Shown one piece after another: positions 34,784 through 43,578 of a DNA stretch of 64,000 nt. Position numbers and translations under genes: made by a program. The DNA is from Nocardia vinacea NBRC 16497 (GTDB taxonomy: Bacteria; Actinomycetota; Actinomycetes; Mycobacteriales; Mycobacteriaceae): NCBI RefSeq assembly GCF_000308835.1, contig NZ_BAGN01000236.1, forward strand, positions 1-64,000, in the 5' to 3' direction. The notes beneath the pieces are model-generated. The model was not told the origin of the DNA. It saw only the letters and a program-made list of their open reading frames with translations, and did not search any database. Positions within the stretch are counted from its first letter, which is position 1. Every line of letters starts with the position of its first letter.

Positions 34784-35647
34784 CTACCCCGAGATCCGGA
34801 TGCCGGGATTGACGCCCCAGATCGCCAATGTCATGAACAGGTCAGCGAAAACCACGATGATGATGCACATCTTGATGGCCCGACCAGCCGCGACACCCAC
34901 ACCCTCCGGACCGCCCGAGGCGAAAAAGCCGTAGTAGCACTGGATGAACGTGGTGATCGCGACGAACACCATCGCCTTGAGCAGCGAGTAGAGCACGTCT
35001 CCCGGTATCAGGAACTGATAGAAGTAGTGCGCGTAGGTACCGCTGGAGGTGTTGCCGATCAGCTGCACCGTGAGCGAGCAGGAAATGTAGGCCATCGCCA
35101 GGCCCAGGCAGTAGAGCGGAACGATGGCGACCATCGCCGCGAACATCCTGGTGCTCACCAGATACGGCAGCGGCCGGATCGCGATCGACTCGAGCGCGTC
35201 GATCTCCTCGGAGATCCGCATCGCGCCGAGCTGAGCGGTGAATCGACAGCCGGCCTGGGCGGCGAAGGCGAGTGCCGCGAGCAGCGGACCCAACTCCCTG
35301 GTGGTCGCGAATGCGGAGATGGCGCCGGTGATCGGACTCAGGCCGAGCAGATTCAGCGAGGTATAGCCTTGGATGCCGACCGTCATCCCGCCGAACGCGC
35401 TGAGGATGAGGATGACGCCGATGGTGCCGCCACCGACGACCAGGCTGCCGTTGCCCCAGGTGACATCCGAAAGCAGCCGCCAGACTTCCTTCGGATAGTG
35501 CCGCAGCGCCAACGGGATCGAGCCCACCGACCGCAGGAAGAAGAACACCTGGTGACCCAGGCGCGCAACCATATCCACCGGAACCTGCGCGGACTTCTTT
35601 ATTTGCCGAAGTGGCCGCAGCAGCGGCGGTACATAGGTTGTTGACAC
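34784..35647 (-). CDS. yrbEB: MlaE-family ABC permease YrbEB
   Basis: A 287-residue inner-membrane permease of the MlaE family with about six hydrophobic spans. The conserved segments are GPLLAALAFAAQAGCRFTAQ and LGAMRISEEIDALESIAIRP, the coupling region for the shared ATPase MceG, which is not in this window. It pairs with YrbEA to form the channel base of the Mce importer. GTG 35647 follows the yrbEA stop by 4 nt. Confidence 0.94.
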   Translation of the reverse strand: MSTTYVPPLLRPLRQIKKSAQVPVDMVARLGHQVFFFLRSVGSIPLALRHYPKEVWRLLSDVTWGNGSLVVGGGTIGVILILSAFGGMTVGIQGYTSLNLLGLSPITGAISAFATTRELGPLLAALAFAAQAGCRFTAQLGAMRISEEIDALESIAIRPLPYLVSTRMFAAMVAIVPLYCLGLAMAYISCSLTVQLIGNTSSGTYAHYFYQFLIPGDVLYSLLKAMVFVAITTFIQCYYGFFASGGPEGVGVAAGRAIKMCIIIVVFADLFMTLAIWGVNPGIRISG

Positions 35648-35651
35648 CGGC

Positions 35652-36506
35652 TCAGACCACCTGTGGGGGGAGAAGAACGTTGTAGATCTGGGTGATGATC
35701 AAGTTCACGCCGAACAACATGATGGCGGAACTGACCACCGCGGAGTTCACCGAGTTGGCGACTCCGCCCGGACCGCCCCGGGTATTGAGCCCGGTATCAC
35801 AGGCGATGATTGCCGCGAGCAACCCGAAGATCAACGATTTCACCAGTGCGACAAGCAGATCGATGGTGACGGCGAACGAGGAGAAGGTGCCGATATAGGA
35901 ACCCGGGGTGCCGTCCTGCGCGAAAATATTGAAAATGTAGCCAGTCAAAAATCCGACGAATACGACGAAACCACACAGCAATACGCTGACCAGCATGGCC
36001 GCACCGAGCCGGGGCGCGACCAGACGACGCAGCGGATCCACCCCCATCACCCGCATCGCGTCGATCTCTTCGCGGATGGTGCGCGAACCGAGATCGGCGG
36101 TGATCGCCGATCCGACCGCGCCCGCGATCATCAGCGAGGTGACCAGCGGCGCACCCTGCTGAATGATGCCGAGACCGTTCGCCGCACCGATGAACGAGGT
36201 CGCACCGACCTGGCTCGCGACCGCGCCGACCTGGATGGAAACGATCACGCCGATCGGGATGGCGACCAGCAGCGTCGGTGCCGCGGCGACACTGGACATG
36301 AACGCGCACTGGCGGATGAACTCACGATAAGGAAAGCGGCGTCGGAATATCGCGATGAACAACTCCGCTACCGCTGCGAACCCCATCGTGATCTGCCTGC
36401 CGAAGGTCTCCAAGGAGCGCTTCGGATGGTCTTCCCAGTAGGCCTTCGTCCAATCAACCGCGTCACTCATCCGTGACTGCGCTGGTGGACTCTTGGTCGA
36501 CTGCAC
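35652..36506 (-). CDS. yrbEA: MlaE-family ABC permease YrbEA
   Basis: First gene of the mce operon, 284 residues, with several spans (PTLLVAIPIGVIVSIQVGAV, LVSVLLCGFVVFVGFLTGYI) and the MlaE signature ITADLGSRTIREEIDAMRVM. It would form a heterodimer with YrbEB and use the unlinked ATPase MceG. GTG 36506 is supported by AGAGGGG 7 nt upstream. A candidate promoter and palindromic operator lie 60-75 nt before the start. Confidence 0.94.
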   Translation of the reverse strand: MQSTKSPPAQSRMSDAVDWTKAYWEDHPKRSLETFGRQITMGFAAVAELFIAIFRRRFPYREFIRQCAFMSSVAAAPTLLVAIPIGVIVSIQVGAVASQVGATSFIGAANGLGIIQQGAPLVTSLMIAGAVGSAITADLGSRTIREEIDAMRVMGVDPLRRLVAPRLGAAMLVSVLLCGFVVFVGFLTGYIFNIFAQDGTPGSYIGTFSSFAVTIDLLVALVKSLIFGLLAAIIACDTGLNTRGGPGGVANSVNSAVVSSAIMLFGVNLIITQIYNVLLPPQVV

Positions 36507-36562
36507 TGGCTAACCCCTCTCGACGCCGGTAACCAAACCCCGACGACTTGTTTGCTTGACGC

Positions 36563-36579
36563 ACCCTACTACGGAGTAG
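36563..36579 (-). promoter_or_regulatory. Candidate mce promoter with palindromic operator
   Basis: On the minus strand TAGGGT (36563-36568) fits a -10 box. An inverted repeat CTACT-ACGG-AGTAG (36566-36579) overlaps it, so a repressor bound there would block transcription. Mce operons are commonly controlled by linked or unlinked GntR/TetR repressors. The -35 element is not obvious. Confidence 0.4.
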
Positions 36580-36847
36580 TGCAGAACACACCCACCACCG
36601 TGTGATTGCAGTCATAGATTGGAGTCACTGTAGGGAAAACGCTATGAGCAGTGCCCCGACGCTTGGGATCGGTCCCAAAGTTAACGGTGATACTTCCGGA
36701 ACAAGCTACAGTTCCACCGGCTCCGATCAGCCCCGCATATGACCTGTTCCACCATTTTCGCGGATAATATTCATGCAAAATCTGCGCGCGATTCGAATGG
36801 CTTCTGCGACACCGATCAACATACAACTGAAACGCAATCAGTCGCAT
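36569..36847 (-). CDS. Doubtful 92-residue ORF in AT-richer DNA
   Basis: A frame whose second half looks like a small exported or Cys-containing domain (GGTVACSGSITVNFGTD, then YDCNHTVVGVFCTTP with three Cys). The N-terminal half is basic and unconvincing, and there is no good ribosome binding site. It ends inside the presumed mce operator. It could be a real small secreted protein with a later start, a gene remnant, or chance. Codon use differs from neighbours because the DNA is AT-richer. Confidence 0.25.
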   Translation of the reverse strand: MRLIAFQLYVDRCRRSHSNRAQILHEYYPRKWWNRSYAGLIGAGGTVACSGSITVNFGTDPKRRGTAHSVFPTVTPIYDCNHTVVGVFCTTP

Positions 36848-37036
36848 TGCGAGGATTACAGTAATAGTGATTCGCTATCGCGAGAAAATGAGACGCTGCA
36901 TCATAAATGTCGAAAAGTGCGGTCTACACCGACGCGCTCGACACCAGAGGGCAGTACAGGACGCGCCCGGAGCCGAATACTGACACGATGGGTGCGACAG
37001 ATTGATATCGTGCGGACTTCCGACGTCTGGAGGGAC

Positions 37037-37711
37037 ATGTTCAGCAAACTCGCCAAGGTGGCCAACGCTGCCTTCGCCGTAGCTCTTGGTGCGGCACTGG
37101 TCGCGACGGGGGCCGGCACCGCGGACGCCGCGCCGGGGCCGCCCGTCATCGGCGGTGGGTCGGGAATCATTATCGATAATCAGTTCGAGTGCACTGTCAC
37201 GACGGTCGGTTACGACGGCGGAGGCCGGTTGGTCGGACTGACCGCGGGACACTGCGGCGACCCGGGCGCTCAGGTGTACGCCGAAATCGACCGCGGCGCA
37301 GGCGTGATCGGCCGGTTCGTCTACTCCAACCACGATCTCGACTACGCCATCATCCAATTCGATCCGGCCAAGATCACCCCGGTGAACCGGATCGGCAATG
37401 TCACCATCACCGGGATCGGCGGCCCGGCCCAGTTCCCGATGATCGTCTGCAAGGAGGGCCGCACCACCGGCAATACCTGCGGCATCGCCTACGGTGACCT
37501 GTTCGGCACGAATATGGAGACCTGGTCGCAGATGTGTGTGGTGGAGGGCGATTCCGGGGCGCCGGTCGTCGTCGGCACCACCCTGGTCGGGATGGTGAAC
37601 GCGTATCTCGCCATCGCCTGCTTCGGACCCGAGGTCGGCACCAATATGAGCTCGATCATGGGCGATATCAATGCTCGTGGCAGCGTCGGGGCGGGCTTCA
37701 ACCCGATCTAG
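37037..37711 (+). CDS. Secreted chymotrypsin-like serine protease (S1 family)
   Basis: A 224-residue exported protease. It has a signal peptide of about 31 residues (ending GAGTADAA), then a compact trypsin-like fold with catalytic His72 (TAGHC), Asp102 (DLDYAIIQF) and Ser173 (GDSGAPVV). Six Cys could form three disulfides (52-73, 138-148, 167-195), the pattern of streptogrisin-like enzymes. No long pro-region is present, unlike many streptogrisins. ATG 37037 has GGAGGG only 2 nt upstream. It is a single gene, divergent from the mce operon and closed by a strong hairpin. Confidence 0.9.
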   Translation: MFSKLAKVANAAFAVALGAALVATGAGTADAAPGPPVIGGGSGIIIDNQFECTVTTVGYDGGGRLVGLTAGHCGDPGAQVYAEIDRGAGVIGRFVYSNHDLDYAIIQFDPAKITPVNRIGNVTITGIGGPAQFPMIVCKEGRTTGNTCGIAYGDLFGTNMETWSQMCVVEGDSGAPVVVGTTLVGMVNAYLAIACFGPEVGTNMSSIMGDINARGSVGAGFNPI

Positions 37712-37730
37712 CGAAGATCAGTCGAATACC

Positions 37731-37760
37731 GAATGAGCGGGTCGAATGACCCGCTCATTC
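37731..37760. terminator. Hairpin between the S1 protease and MFS genes
   Basis: Perfect 13-bp stem GAATGAGCGGGTC/GACCCGCTCATTC with loop GAAT, followed by TGTTTT. It lies between two convergent genes; its distal arm overlaps the last codons of the MFS gene. Confidence 0.88.
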
Positions 37761-39275
37761 TGTTTTGTGGAGCGGCGCCAGCGCCGGACCCGCCACCCCG
37801 CACTGCGGCATACAGTCGACATTGTCCAGTGTCGCGGCGCGGCGCGGCGCGCGCAGTAGTACTGCCGCGATCAGCGCACCGGCCACCAGCAGGCCGACGC
37901 AGATCCACATCGCGACACCGAAGCCGCGGTCGAATTCCACTGGGTCGCCGAGCGATCCGGAGATGCCGGCGAGGCCGGGTAGCGCGGCGACCGCGAGCAG
38001 CTGAGCGGTACGGGCCACGGCATTGTTCACCCCGGAGGCGATACCGGCCTCACTGGCGGGCACCGCGCCGAGTACCGCGCCGGTGAGTGGAGCGACCAAT
38101 ACCGACAGGCCGAGACCGAACACCAGCACACCCGGGAGTACATCGGTCAGATAGGTGGTGTCGGGTCCGATGCGCAGCAGCAACATCAGGCCGAGCGCGG
38201 CGAGCAGCGGACCGACCGTCATCGGAATGCGCGCACCGTGCACCTGCGCCCAACGACCCGCGGGCGCGGAAAGCACCAGCATGATCAAAGTGACCGGGAC
38301 GGTGGCCACCCCCGACATCAGCGGCGTGTACTTCGCCACCAATTGCAGCTGCATGACCAGGAGGAAGAAGACACCGCCGAGCGCGGCGTAGACCGCGAGG
38401 GTGACCAGATTCGCGGCGGTGAAGACCCGCCCGCCGGATGCGACGGGCCCGGAGGAGGCAGTCTGCGGAACCACGGAGGACCCCGCGCCCGACGAAAATG
38501 TCCCAGCGAACAGTGACGGCGGCACCAGCGGATGGTCGCTGCGCATTTCGATCACCACGAAGACCGCGAGCAGCAGCAGTCCGACGACCACCAGCAGCGG
38601 CATCGCATCGATCAGACCGAAGGTCAGCGCGCCGAGGGCCACCGCGACCACCACCGCACCCGGAATATCCAGTCGCGCCGAGGCATTCGGGTCGTGACTC
38701 TCCGGCACATGCCGCAACGTGACGAGTACGACGACCACCGCGAGCGGCACATTGATGAAGAAGATGGACTGCCAGCCGGCCAGCTCGATCAGCCAGCCGC
38801 CGAGGAACGGACCGAGTGCGCCGGCGACACCGCCGAAACCGGACCACAGGCCGATCGCCGCACCCTGATCCCGTTGATCGATGGATGAGGAAATCAACGC
38901 CAGGCTGCCTGGGGTGAGCATCGCACCCGCCACACCCTGCAGGATCCGGGCGACGACGAGCATCTCGATATCGACCGCGGCACCGCAGAGCACCGAGGCC
39001 AATGCGAATCCGATGACACCCCAGACGAACACCTTGCGGCGGCCGAGATGATCGCCGAGCGAGCCGCCGAGCAGGATGAACGAGGCCAGGGTCAGCGTGT
39101 AGCCGTTGAGCGTCCACTGCAGCCCCGCGACATCGGTGTCGAGGGATTCGCCGATGCGCGGCAACGCGATATTGACGACGGTGGCATCCAGCGAGGCCAC
39201 CGACGAACCGAGGATGGTGGCCAGCAGGATCCAGCGGCCGGTTGCCGAACCCAGACGGGGTAGCTCAGAACTCAC
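37755..39275 (-). CDS. MFS drug exporter, 14-span DHA2 (EmrB/QacA) type
   Basis: About 506 residues with roughly 14 hydrophobic spans. DHA2 motifs are present: LDATVVNIALPRIGESL in span 1, LGGSLGDHLGRRKVFVWG between spans 2 and 3 (MFS motif A), and GFGGVAGALGPFLGGWLIE in span 5 (antiporter motif C). It should export drugs or metabolites by proton antiport; substrates are unknown. GTG 39275 is preferred, with GAGG 7 nt upstream; the frame continues to 39350. lppU lies 107 bases upstream on the same strand. Confidence 0.9.
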   Translation of the reverse strand: MSSELPRLGSATGRWILLATILGSSVASLDATVVNIALPRIGESLDTDVAGLQWTLNGYTLTLASFILLGGSLGDHLGRRKVFVWGVIGFALASVLCGAAVDIEMLVVARILQGVAGAMLTPGSLALISSSIDQRDQGAAIGLWSGFGGVAGALGPFLGGWLIELAGWQSIFFINVPLAVVVVLVTLRHVPESHDPNASARLDIPGAVVVAVALGALTFGLIDAMPLLVVVGLLLLAVFVVIEMRSDHPLVPPSLFAGTFSSGAGSSVVPQTASSGPVASGGRVFTAANLVTLAVYAALGGVFFLLVMQLQLVAKYTPLMSGVATVPVTLIMLVLSAPAGRWAQVHGARIPMTVGPLLAALGLMLLLRIGPDTTYLTDVLPGVLVFGLGLSVLVAPLTGAVLGAVPASEAGIASGVNNAVARTAQLLAVAALPGLAGISGSLGDPVEFDRGFGVAMWICVGLLVAGALIAAVLLRAPRRAATLDNVDCMPQCGVAGPALAPLHKTE

Positions 39276-39382
39276 GGCCGCACCTCGCTGGGGCTCGGTT
39301 CCGCCGTTCGTTCCGACGCTGTGTCTATGGTTCGCTCGCGCACTGACCAAACGTAGCCGCTACCGGCCGATTATCGTGGGCG

Positions 39383-40033
39383 TCAGAGATTTTGGACGCA
39401 GACCACGAAGCGCCGCGTCGGGTACTCGAAGCCGCTGCTGCTGCCGCAGACGCTGGCATCGTCGGCGCCCTGCTGGATGTTGGTCACCTTCACGCCCTGG
39501 CTGACGCGTTCGGTGCAGTCGATGCGCTTGGGATCCTCGCCGCTGATATCCATGCAGCCACCGACGACCCAGTCGATATCCAGGCAGATCGCGCCCTGCT
39601 GCACACCGTTCAGGGTTTCGAAGTAGGCGGAGTCGCGGTCGGCGACGCACTGCGAGCTGGTCGCCGCCTTGCCGATGACCTTGTAGTTCGAGGCCCGGCT
39701 GCCACAGGAGGCCTTGGCGATGGTGGCGTTATCGGTGGTGCCGCCGAGCGTCACGCAGTCACCGACATTGGCCTGGAAATCGGTGCTGCCGCCCTTGGTC
39801 GCCGAGGTGGTCGCCGTCGGCTTACCGGAGGACGGACGCGCGCTGGTGGTGGGCCTGGCCCCTGAGGTTTTCGGCGTGTTGGTGGACGAGACCGCATCGA
39901 TGGTCCCGTTTATGGCGGGCTGGGCATTGCCGCTGATTTTATTGCCGCAGCCCGCTAGCGAGAGCGCGGCGACGACGGCGACCGCGGCGACGGCCGCCGT
40001 CGCGAGGCGACCAGAGATCGGTTGACGAGACAC
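39383..40033 (-). CDS. lppU: LppU-like lipoprotein
   Basis: A 216-residue exported lipoprotein. The signal peptide ends in lipobox LAGC (VAALSLAGCGNK). A Thr/Ser/Pro-rich linker of about 50 residues follows. The C-terminal domain has paired Cys (VGDCVTLGG, KASCGSRASNYKVIGKA, CLDIDW, GGCMDISGE, SVCGSSSG, FVVCVQNL), the layout of mycobacterial LppU. The function is unknown. GTG 40033 has GGAGG 7 nt upstream. It is divergent from another secreted protein. Confidence 0.85.
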   Translation of the reverse strand: MSRQPISGRLATAAVAAVAVVAALSLAGCGNKISGNAQPAINGTIDAVSSTNTPKTSGARPTTSARPSSGKPTATTSATKGGSTDFQANVGDCVTLGGTTDNATIAKASCGSRASNYKVIGKAATSSQCVADRDSAYFETLNGVQQGAICLDIDWVVGGCMDISGEDPKRIDCTERVSQGVKVTNIQQGADDASVCGSSSGFEYPTRRFVVCVQNL

Positions 40034-40291
40034 TTACAGTCCTCCCGGCTGTAACGCTCCGAACTCATACCCCCGTCGGAATCCGAAGTGATCTAGCAAT
40101 GCGTGAAATACCACGCCATGCATACACCACCGAGCGCAGGTGCGTCGAGTCGACAGCAACCGCATCGGAGAAGCACTGTGCCGGCCCAAATGTCGGTTCG
40201 ATCACTGTGGCACTGCGGCGTACCAGCGGAATCGGTATCACAGCAACCGATCTGGGTATGGTGGGGTTTCCGGTGTGAGAGGAATTCGTCC

Positions 40292-40846
40292 GTGAAGCTG
40301 ATCAGCGCGATCACCTGCACCGCCGCTGCGTTCGGTGCCGCGCTGATCCTCCCCGCGACGGCCTCGGCAACCGATGTGCACTGCGCTTCCGACGGCGGGG
40401 CGGATGTCACCGTGATCGACGGAAGCACCGCATGCCGGGCCTCGGCCGAATCCCTCGGCCGGGCACGGGCGGCCGGATACGACGGAGTCGGCTACGCCCG
40501 TGCCGGCCTGGGTGCCGCCGCGTTCGGTATCGGTGCGGCGGGCGGTGTGGGTGCCAGCGACGGAGTCGGTGGAATTCCGATCGCGCTCGGCTTCGGCGCC
40601 GATGCCGTCGCGCTGACCTCGATCGCCGCTGCGGCAACGGATTCGGAGACCGACCAACCGAGCCCGCCCACCCCGCTGTTCGCGGTATCGATCGCCTTCG
40701 ACGGCTCGCGCGCACAGGTCACGACGGCCGACAGCGCGGTGGTGTGCCTGGGCGCGGCAGCCTTCGCGTGGAATTCGGCAACCGGCGCGACCTGTCTGAC
40801 CACCCCTTTCGGTCGCTGGCAAACGCCACGATCCGAGTTAGGCTGA
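40292..40846 (+). CDS. Secreted protein of unknown function (possibly DUF6764-like)
   Basis: About 184 residues with a cleavable signal (AITCTAAAFGAALILPATASA). The mature protein is Gly/Ala-rich: HCASDGGADVTVIDGSTACR, then SLGRARAAGYDGVGYARAGL and LGAAAFGIGAAGGVGASDGV. The C-terminal part has two more Cys (AVVCLGAAAFAWN, GATCLTTPFG). The pattern reminds me of the small actinobacterial DUF6764 family, but I am not certain. GTG 40292 is supported by GAGAGGA 8 nt upstream. Confidence 0.75.
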   Translation: MKLISAITCTAAAFGAALILPATASATDVHCASDGGADVTVIDGSTACRASAESLGRARAAGYDGVGYARAGLGAAAFGIGAAGGVGASDGVGGIPIALGFGADAVALTSIAAAATDSETDQPSPPTPLFAVSIAFDGSRAQVTTADSAVVCLGAAAFAWNSATGATCLTTPFGRWQTPRSELG

Positions 40847-40883
40847 GAATTCGGCCCCAGCCAGCCAGCAGGAGGTGTGACCC

Positions 40884-42158
40884 ATGGTTTCAGCCTTCCC
40901 CGCACCGGACCGGTGGCCAGCCGCGCCACTGGAGATGCTCGTCGATCCGAGATTCGTCCGCCTCGCGGACCATTTCTTCGGCATGTTCGCCCAGCCGGCG
41001 CGTGGTGGCGGTGCGCTCGCGATCTATCTCGACGGTCGGCCCGTCGTCGATATCTGGGCGGGCTGGGCGGCCAAGGATCGACGTTGGAACGGTGAGAATG
41101 TCGCGCTCACCTTCTCCACCGGCAAGGGCGTCGCCGCGACCGTGGTGCACCGGCTGGCCGAGCGCGGGCAGATCGAATACGAAGCCCCGGTCGCCACCTA
41201 CTGGCCGGAGTTCGGCGCACACGGCAAGGACGACATAACGGTGCGCGATGTGCTCTCGCACCGCGCCGGACTGCACCGGGTGCGCGGCCTGGTCCCCGGC
41301 CGGGAGGGCATCCTCGACTACGACGCCGTGGTGGCGGCGCTGGCCGAGAGTCCCGCCGACCCGCGGCGCATCCGCACATCGGGCTATCACGCGATCACCT
41401 TCGGCTGGCTCGTGGCCGAGATCGTGCAGCGCGTCACCGGTGATCCGTTCACCGATGTGGTGCGGCGCGAGATCGCGGAACCACTCGGCTATGACGAATT
41501 CTGGTTCCGGGTACCGGAATCCGAGCGCTATCGGATCGCCAAGATCTTTCCGCATCTGAATCCACCCGGAATCCGTTGGAATACCGCGTCATCGGTGCTG
41601 TCCTGGGTGCGGCCGGTGCGCGGACTCGCCGAGGCGGGGATGCCGGAGAGCTTCGACGAACTCGTCCGCGATCCGCGCGTGCACGATGCGGTGATGCCCG
41701 GCTGGAACGGTGTCTTCTCGGCGCGCTCACTGGCCAGAATGTATGGGGCCCTTGCGAATGATGGGCGGGTCGAGGCGCTCGATCCCGAACGCGGTGGTCA
41801 CGCCATCGACGCGGTGCAGTTCCTGCAACCGGAGACGATCGCGATCATCAATGAGACGCAGCGGGCCGATAGCCGCGACTATGTGCTCGGGGTGCCGTTG
41901 AAATTCACCCTCGGCTATCACCGTCCGGTGGTGATGTCCAAACAGCAGCCGCGGAAAGCCTTCGGCCACTATGGACTCGGCGGTTCGGGCGCCTATGCCG
42001 ATCCCGAACTGGGCATGTCGATCGCCTTCGTCACCAACCGGCTCGGGAATGCGGTGACCGCGCTCGGGGACGCCCGGCTCGCGCGCTTGGCCGCCCTCGC
42101 CGGCAATACGGTGCGCAGGGTGCGCCCGAAGGGGGCAGTCGAACCGGGACCGGCGTGA
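40884..42158 (+). CDS. Serine hydrolase, beta-lactamase/esterase (class C-like) family
   Basis: A 424-residue hydrolase of the beta-lactamase-like esterase family. SxxK is at Ser78-Lys81 (LTFSTGKGVAATVVHRLAE). The downstream segment ITVRDVLSHRAGLHRVRGL and the Tyr of SGYHAITFGWLVAEIV (Tyr168) complete the usual active site. There is no signal peptide, so it is probably cytosolic and acts on esters rather than on peptidoglycan. AGGAGG lies 9 nt before ATG 40884. A P450 gene follows 16 nt after its stop, probably as an operon. Confidence 0.9.
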   Translation: MVSAFPAPDRWPAAPLEMLVDPRFVRLADHFFGMFAQPARGGGALAIYLDGRPVVDIWAGWAAKDRRWNGENVALTFSTGKGVAATVVHRLAERGQIEYEAPVATYWPEFGAHGKDDITVRDVLSHRAGLHRVRGLVPGREGILDYDAVVAALAESPADPRRIRTSGYHAITFGWLVAEIVQRVTGDPFTDVVRREIAEPLGYDEFWFRVPESERYRIAKIFPHLNPPGIRWNTASSVLSWVRPVRGLAEAGMPESFDELVRDPRVHDAVMPGWNGVFSARSLARMYGALANDGRVEALDPERGGHAIDAVQFLQPETIAIINETQRADSRDYVLGVPLKFTLGYHRPVVMSKQQPRKAFGHYGLGGSGAYADPELGMSIAFVTNRLGNAVTALGDARLARLAALAGNTVRRVRPKGAVEPGPA

Positions 42159-42174
42159 GTTCGTAGCTATAGAT

Positions 42175-43566
42175 ATGGAGCAGGCGGGCGCACCCGAGGA
42201 AGCGGCGCTGGACACCGCGCCTTCGACGCCGCGCGCACCGAGAATGGTGGTTGCGCACGCGTTGGCGGCGGGCATCGATTTCGAGCGGTACTTCCGGTGG
42301 CGACGCGCACGCGAGGGCGACCCGTTCTACGTGCGGTTTCCCGGTTTCGGCGCGGCGCTGTTCACCGGCACGGCCGACGGCGCCCGCGAATTCTTCCGAG
42401 CGCCGATCGATCTGCTCGAACCGCCGCGACCGAATCCGATCGAACCGCTGGTCGGCTCCGCGTCACTCATCCTGACCGCCGGCGAACGACATCGACGCGA
42501 TCGGGCATTGCTCGCACCCGCCTTCCACGGCACGCGGATCCGCGCCTACGGCGAACTCATCCGCGAGTCCACCATCGCCGAAATGTCCGGCAGCACAGGC
42601 GAATCCCGCCCGGCCTGGACACCGGGCACGCGCATCGACTCGCGGGCGGCAGCCAGGGCGATCACTTTGCGGGTGATTCTGGAGGCGGTATTCGGGGTGG
42701 ACAGCCGCGAGCGCCGCGCCGAGTACACCGCCGCGGTCGCGGAATTCCTCACCGCCTACTCCGGACCGCTGATGCTGGTGCCCGCACTGCGCCGCGGGCT
42801 GTTCGGTCGGGCGCCGTGGGATCGGTTCGTGGCCGCGCGCGAGCGGCTCGACGAGCTGATCCTGACCGATATCGCGCGGCGTCGGGCCGTCGGCTCGGTC
42901 GGCGCCGACATTCTCGGTCTACTGCTCGCGACCAGCTATGACGACGGCAGCTCGATCACCGATGACGATCTGTGCGACCAATTGCGCACCCTGCTCGTCG
43001 CCGGACACGAGACCACCGCGACCGGTCTGGTGTGGGCGCTGTTCCATCTGCATCGAGAACCCGAGGCGTTGCAGCGCCTGCGCGCCGAACTGGACGCGGC
43101 CGGACCCGACGCCTCCCCGCTCGAGCTGGCCGGGCTGCCGTTTCTGGACGCGGTCTGCCAGGAGACACTGCGGCTGCATCCCGCGGTGCCGATCGTGCTG
43201 CGCAGGCTGACCGCGCCGTTCGCACTGCGTGGTGTCGAGCTCGCGGCGGGCGACACCATGGGCATCGCGCTGCCGCTGCTGCATTCCGATCCCGCGGTGT
43301 GGACGGATGCGGAGCTGTTCCGGCCGGAGCGGTTCATCGAGCGCAAGTACCGGCCGTACGAGTTCGCACCCTTCGGCGGCGGACATCGTCGGTGCGTCGG
43401 GGCATCGCTGGCCGACTACGAACTGCGGATCGTGCTCGCGACCATTCTCGGTCGACGGCGGCTGCGATTGCCACCGCGGTATGCGCGCGGGCGGGCGCCG
43501 CTGTCGGTGCCGCACAACATCGCGACGGGGCCGCATCGGTCGATCCCATTCGATGTCGTTTCGTGA
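42175..43566 (+). CDS. Cytochrome P450
   Basis: A 463-residue haem monooxygenase. The oxygen-binding I-helix reads LLVAGHETTATGLVW, the K-helix ExxR is in ETLRLHPAVPIVLRR, and the haem loop FAPFGGGHRRCVGASLADYE places the axial ligand at Cys407. The haem-loop style and ~460 residues are nearer to CYP110/fatty-acid-hydroxylase-like P450s than to short class I forms; the substrate is unknown. No good ribosome binding site precedes ATG 42175, so translation may depend on the serine hydrolase ending 16 nt upstream. A CRP-like palindrome overlaps its stop. Confidence 0.93.
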   Translation: MEQAGAPEEAALDTAPSTPRAPRMVVAHALAAGIDFERYFRWRRAREGDPFYVRFPGFGAALFTGTADGAREFFRAPIDLLEPPRPNPIEPLVGSASLILTAGERHRRDRALLAPAFHGTRIRAYGELIRESTIAEMSGSTGESRPAWTPGTRIDSRAAARAITLRVILEAVFGVDSRERRAEYTAAVAEFLTAYSGPLMLVPALRRGLFGRAPWDRFVAARERLDELILTDIARRRAVGSVGADILGLLLATSYDDGSSITDDDLCDQLRTLLVAGHETTATGLVWALFHLHREPEALQRLRAELDAAGPDASPLELAGLPFLDAVCQETLRLHPAVPIVLRRLTAPFALRGVELAAGDTMGIALPLLHSDPAVWTDAELFRPERFIERKYRPYEFAPFGGGHRRCVGASLADYELRIVLATILGRRRLRLPPRYARGRAPLSVPHNIATGPHRSIPFDVVS

Positions 43567-43578
43567 TTTATCTCACGA
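43561..43578. promoter_or_regulatory. CRP-like palindrome at the P450 stop
   Basis: TCGTGA-TTTATC-TCACGA matches the GTGA-N6-TCAC core bound by actinobacterial CRP proteins. It could regulate the L,D-transpeptidase gene, although that gene starts nearly 400 bases downstream, or simply act as a weak hairpin. Confidence 0.35.

Larger units (their letters stand above)
36507..37036. other. 530-base divergent, AT-richer spacer
   Basis: Lies between the mce operon and the secreted protease. The stretch ~36540-36930 is clearly richer in A/T than its surroundings, near half G+C by eye. It holds the likely mce promoter and a weak minus-strand frame (36569-36847). No transposase, tRNA or att-like repeat was found. 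The composition suggests foreign or relaxed DNA. Confidence 0.6.

Noticed and set aside
33263..35644. 793-codon plus-strand ORF opposite mceA and yrbEB
   Set aside because: Antisense shadow of two clear mce genes with no ribosome binding site or recognised domain.
40884..43566. Serine hydrolase-P450 pair as part of a biosynthetic gene cluster
   Set aside because: No synthase, tailoring set or cluster transporter lies nearby; two enzymes alone do not support a cluster.
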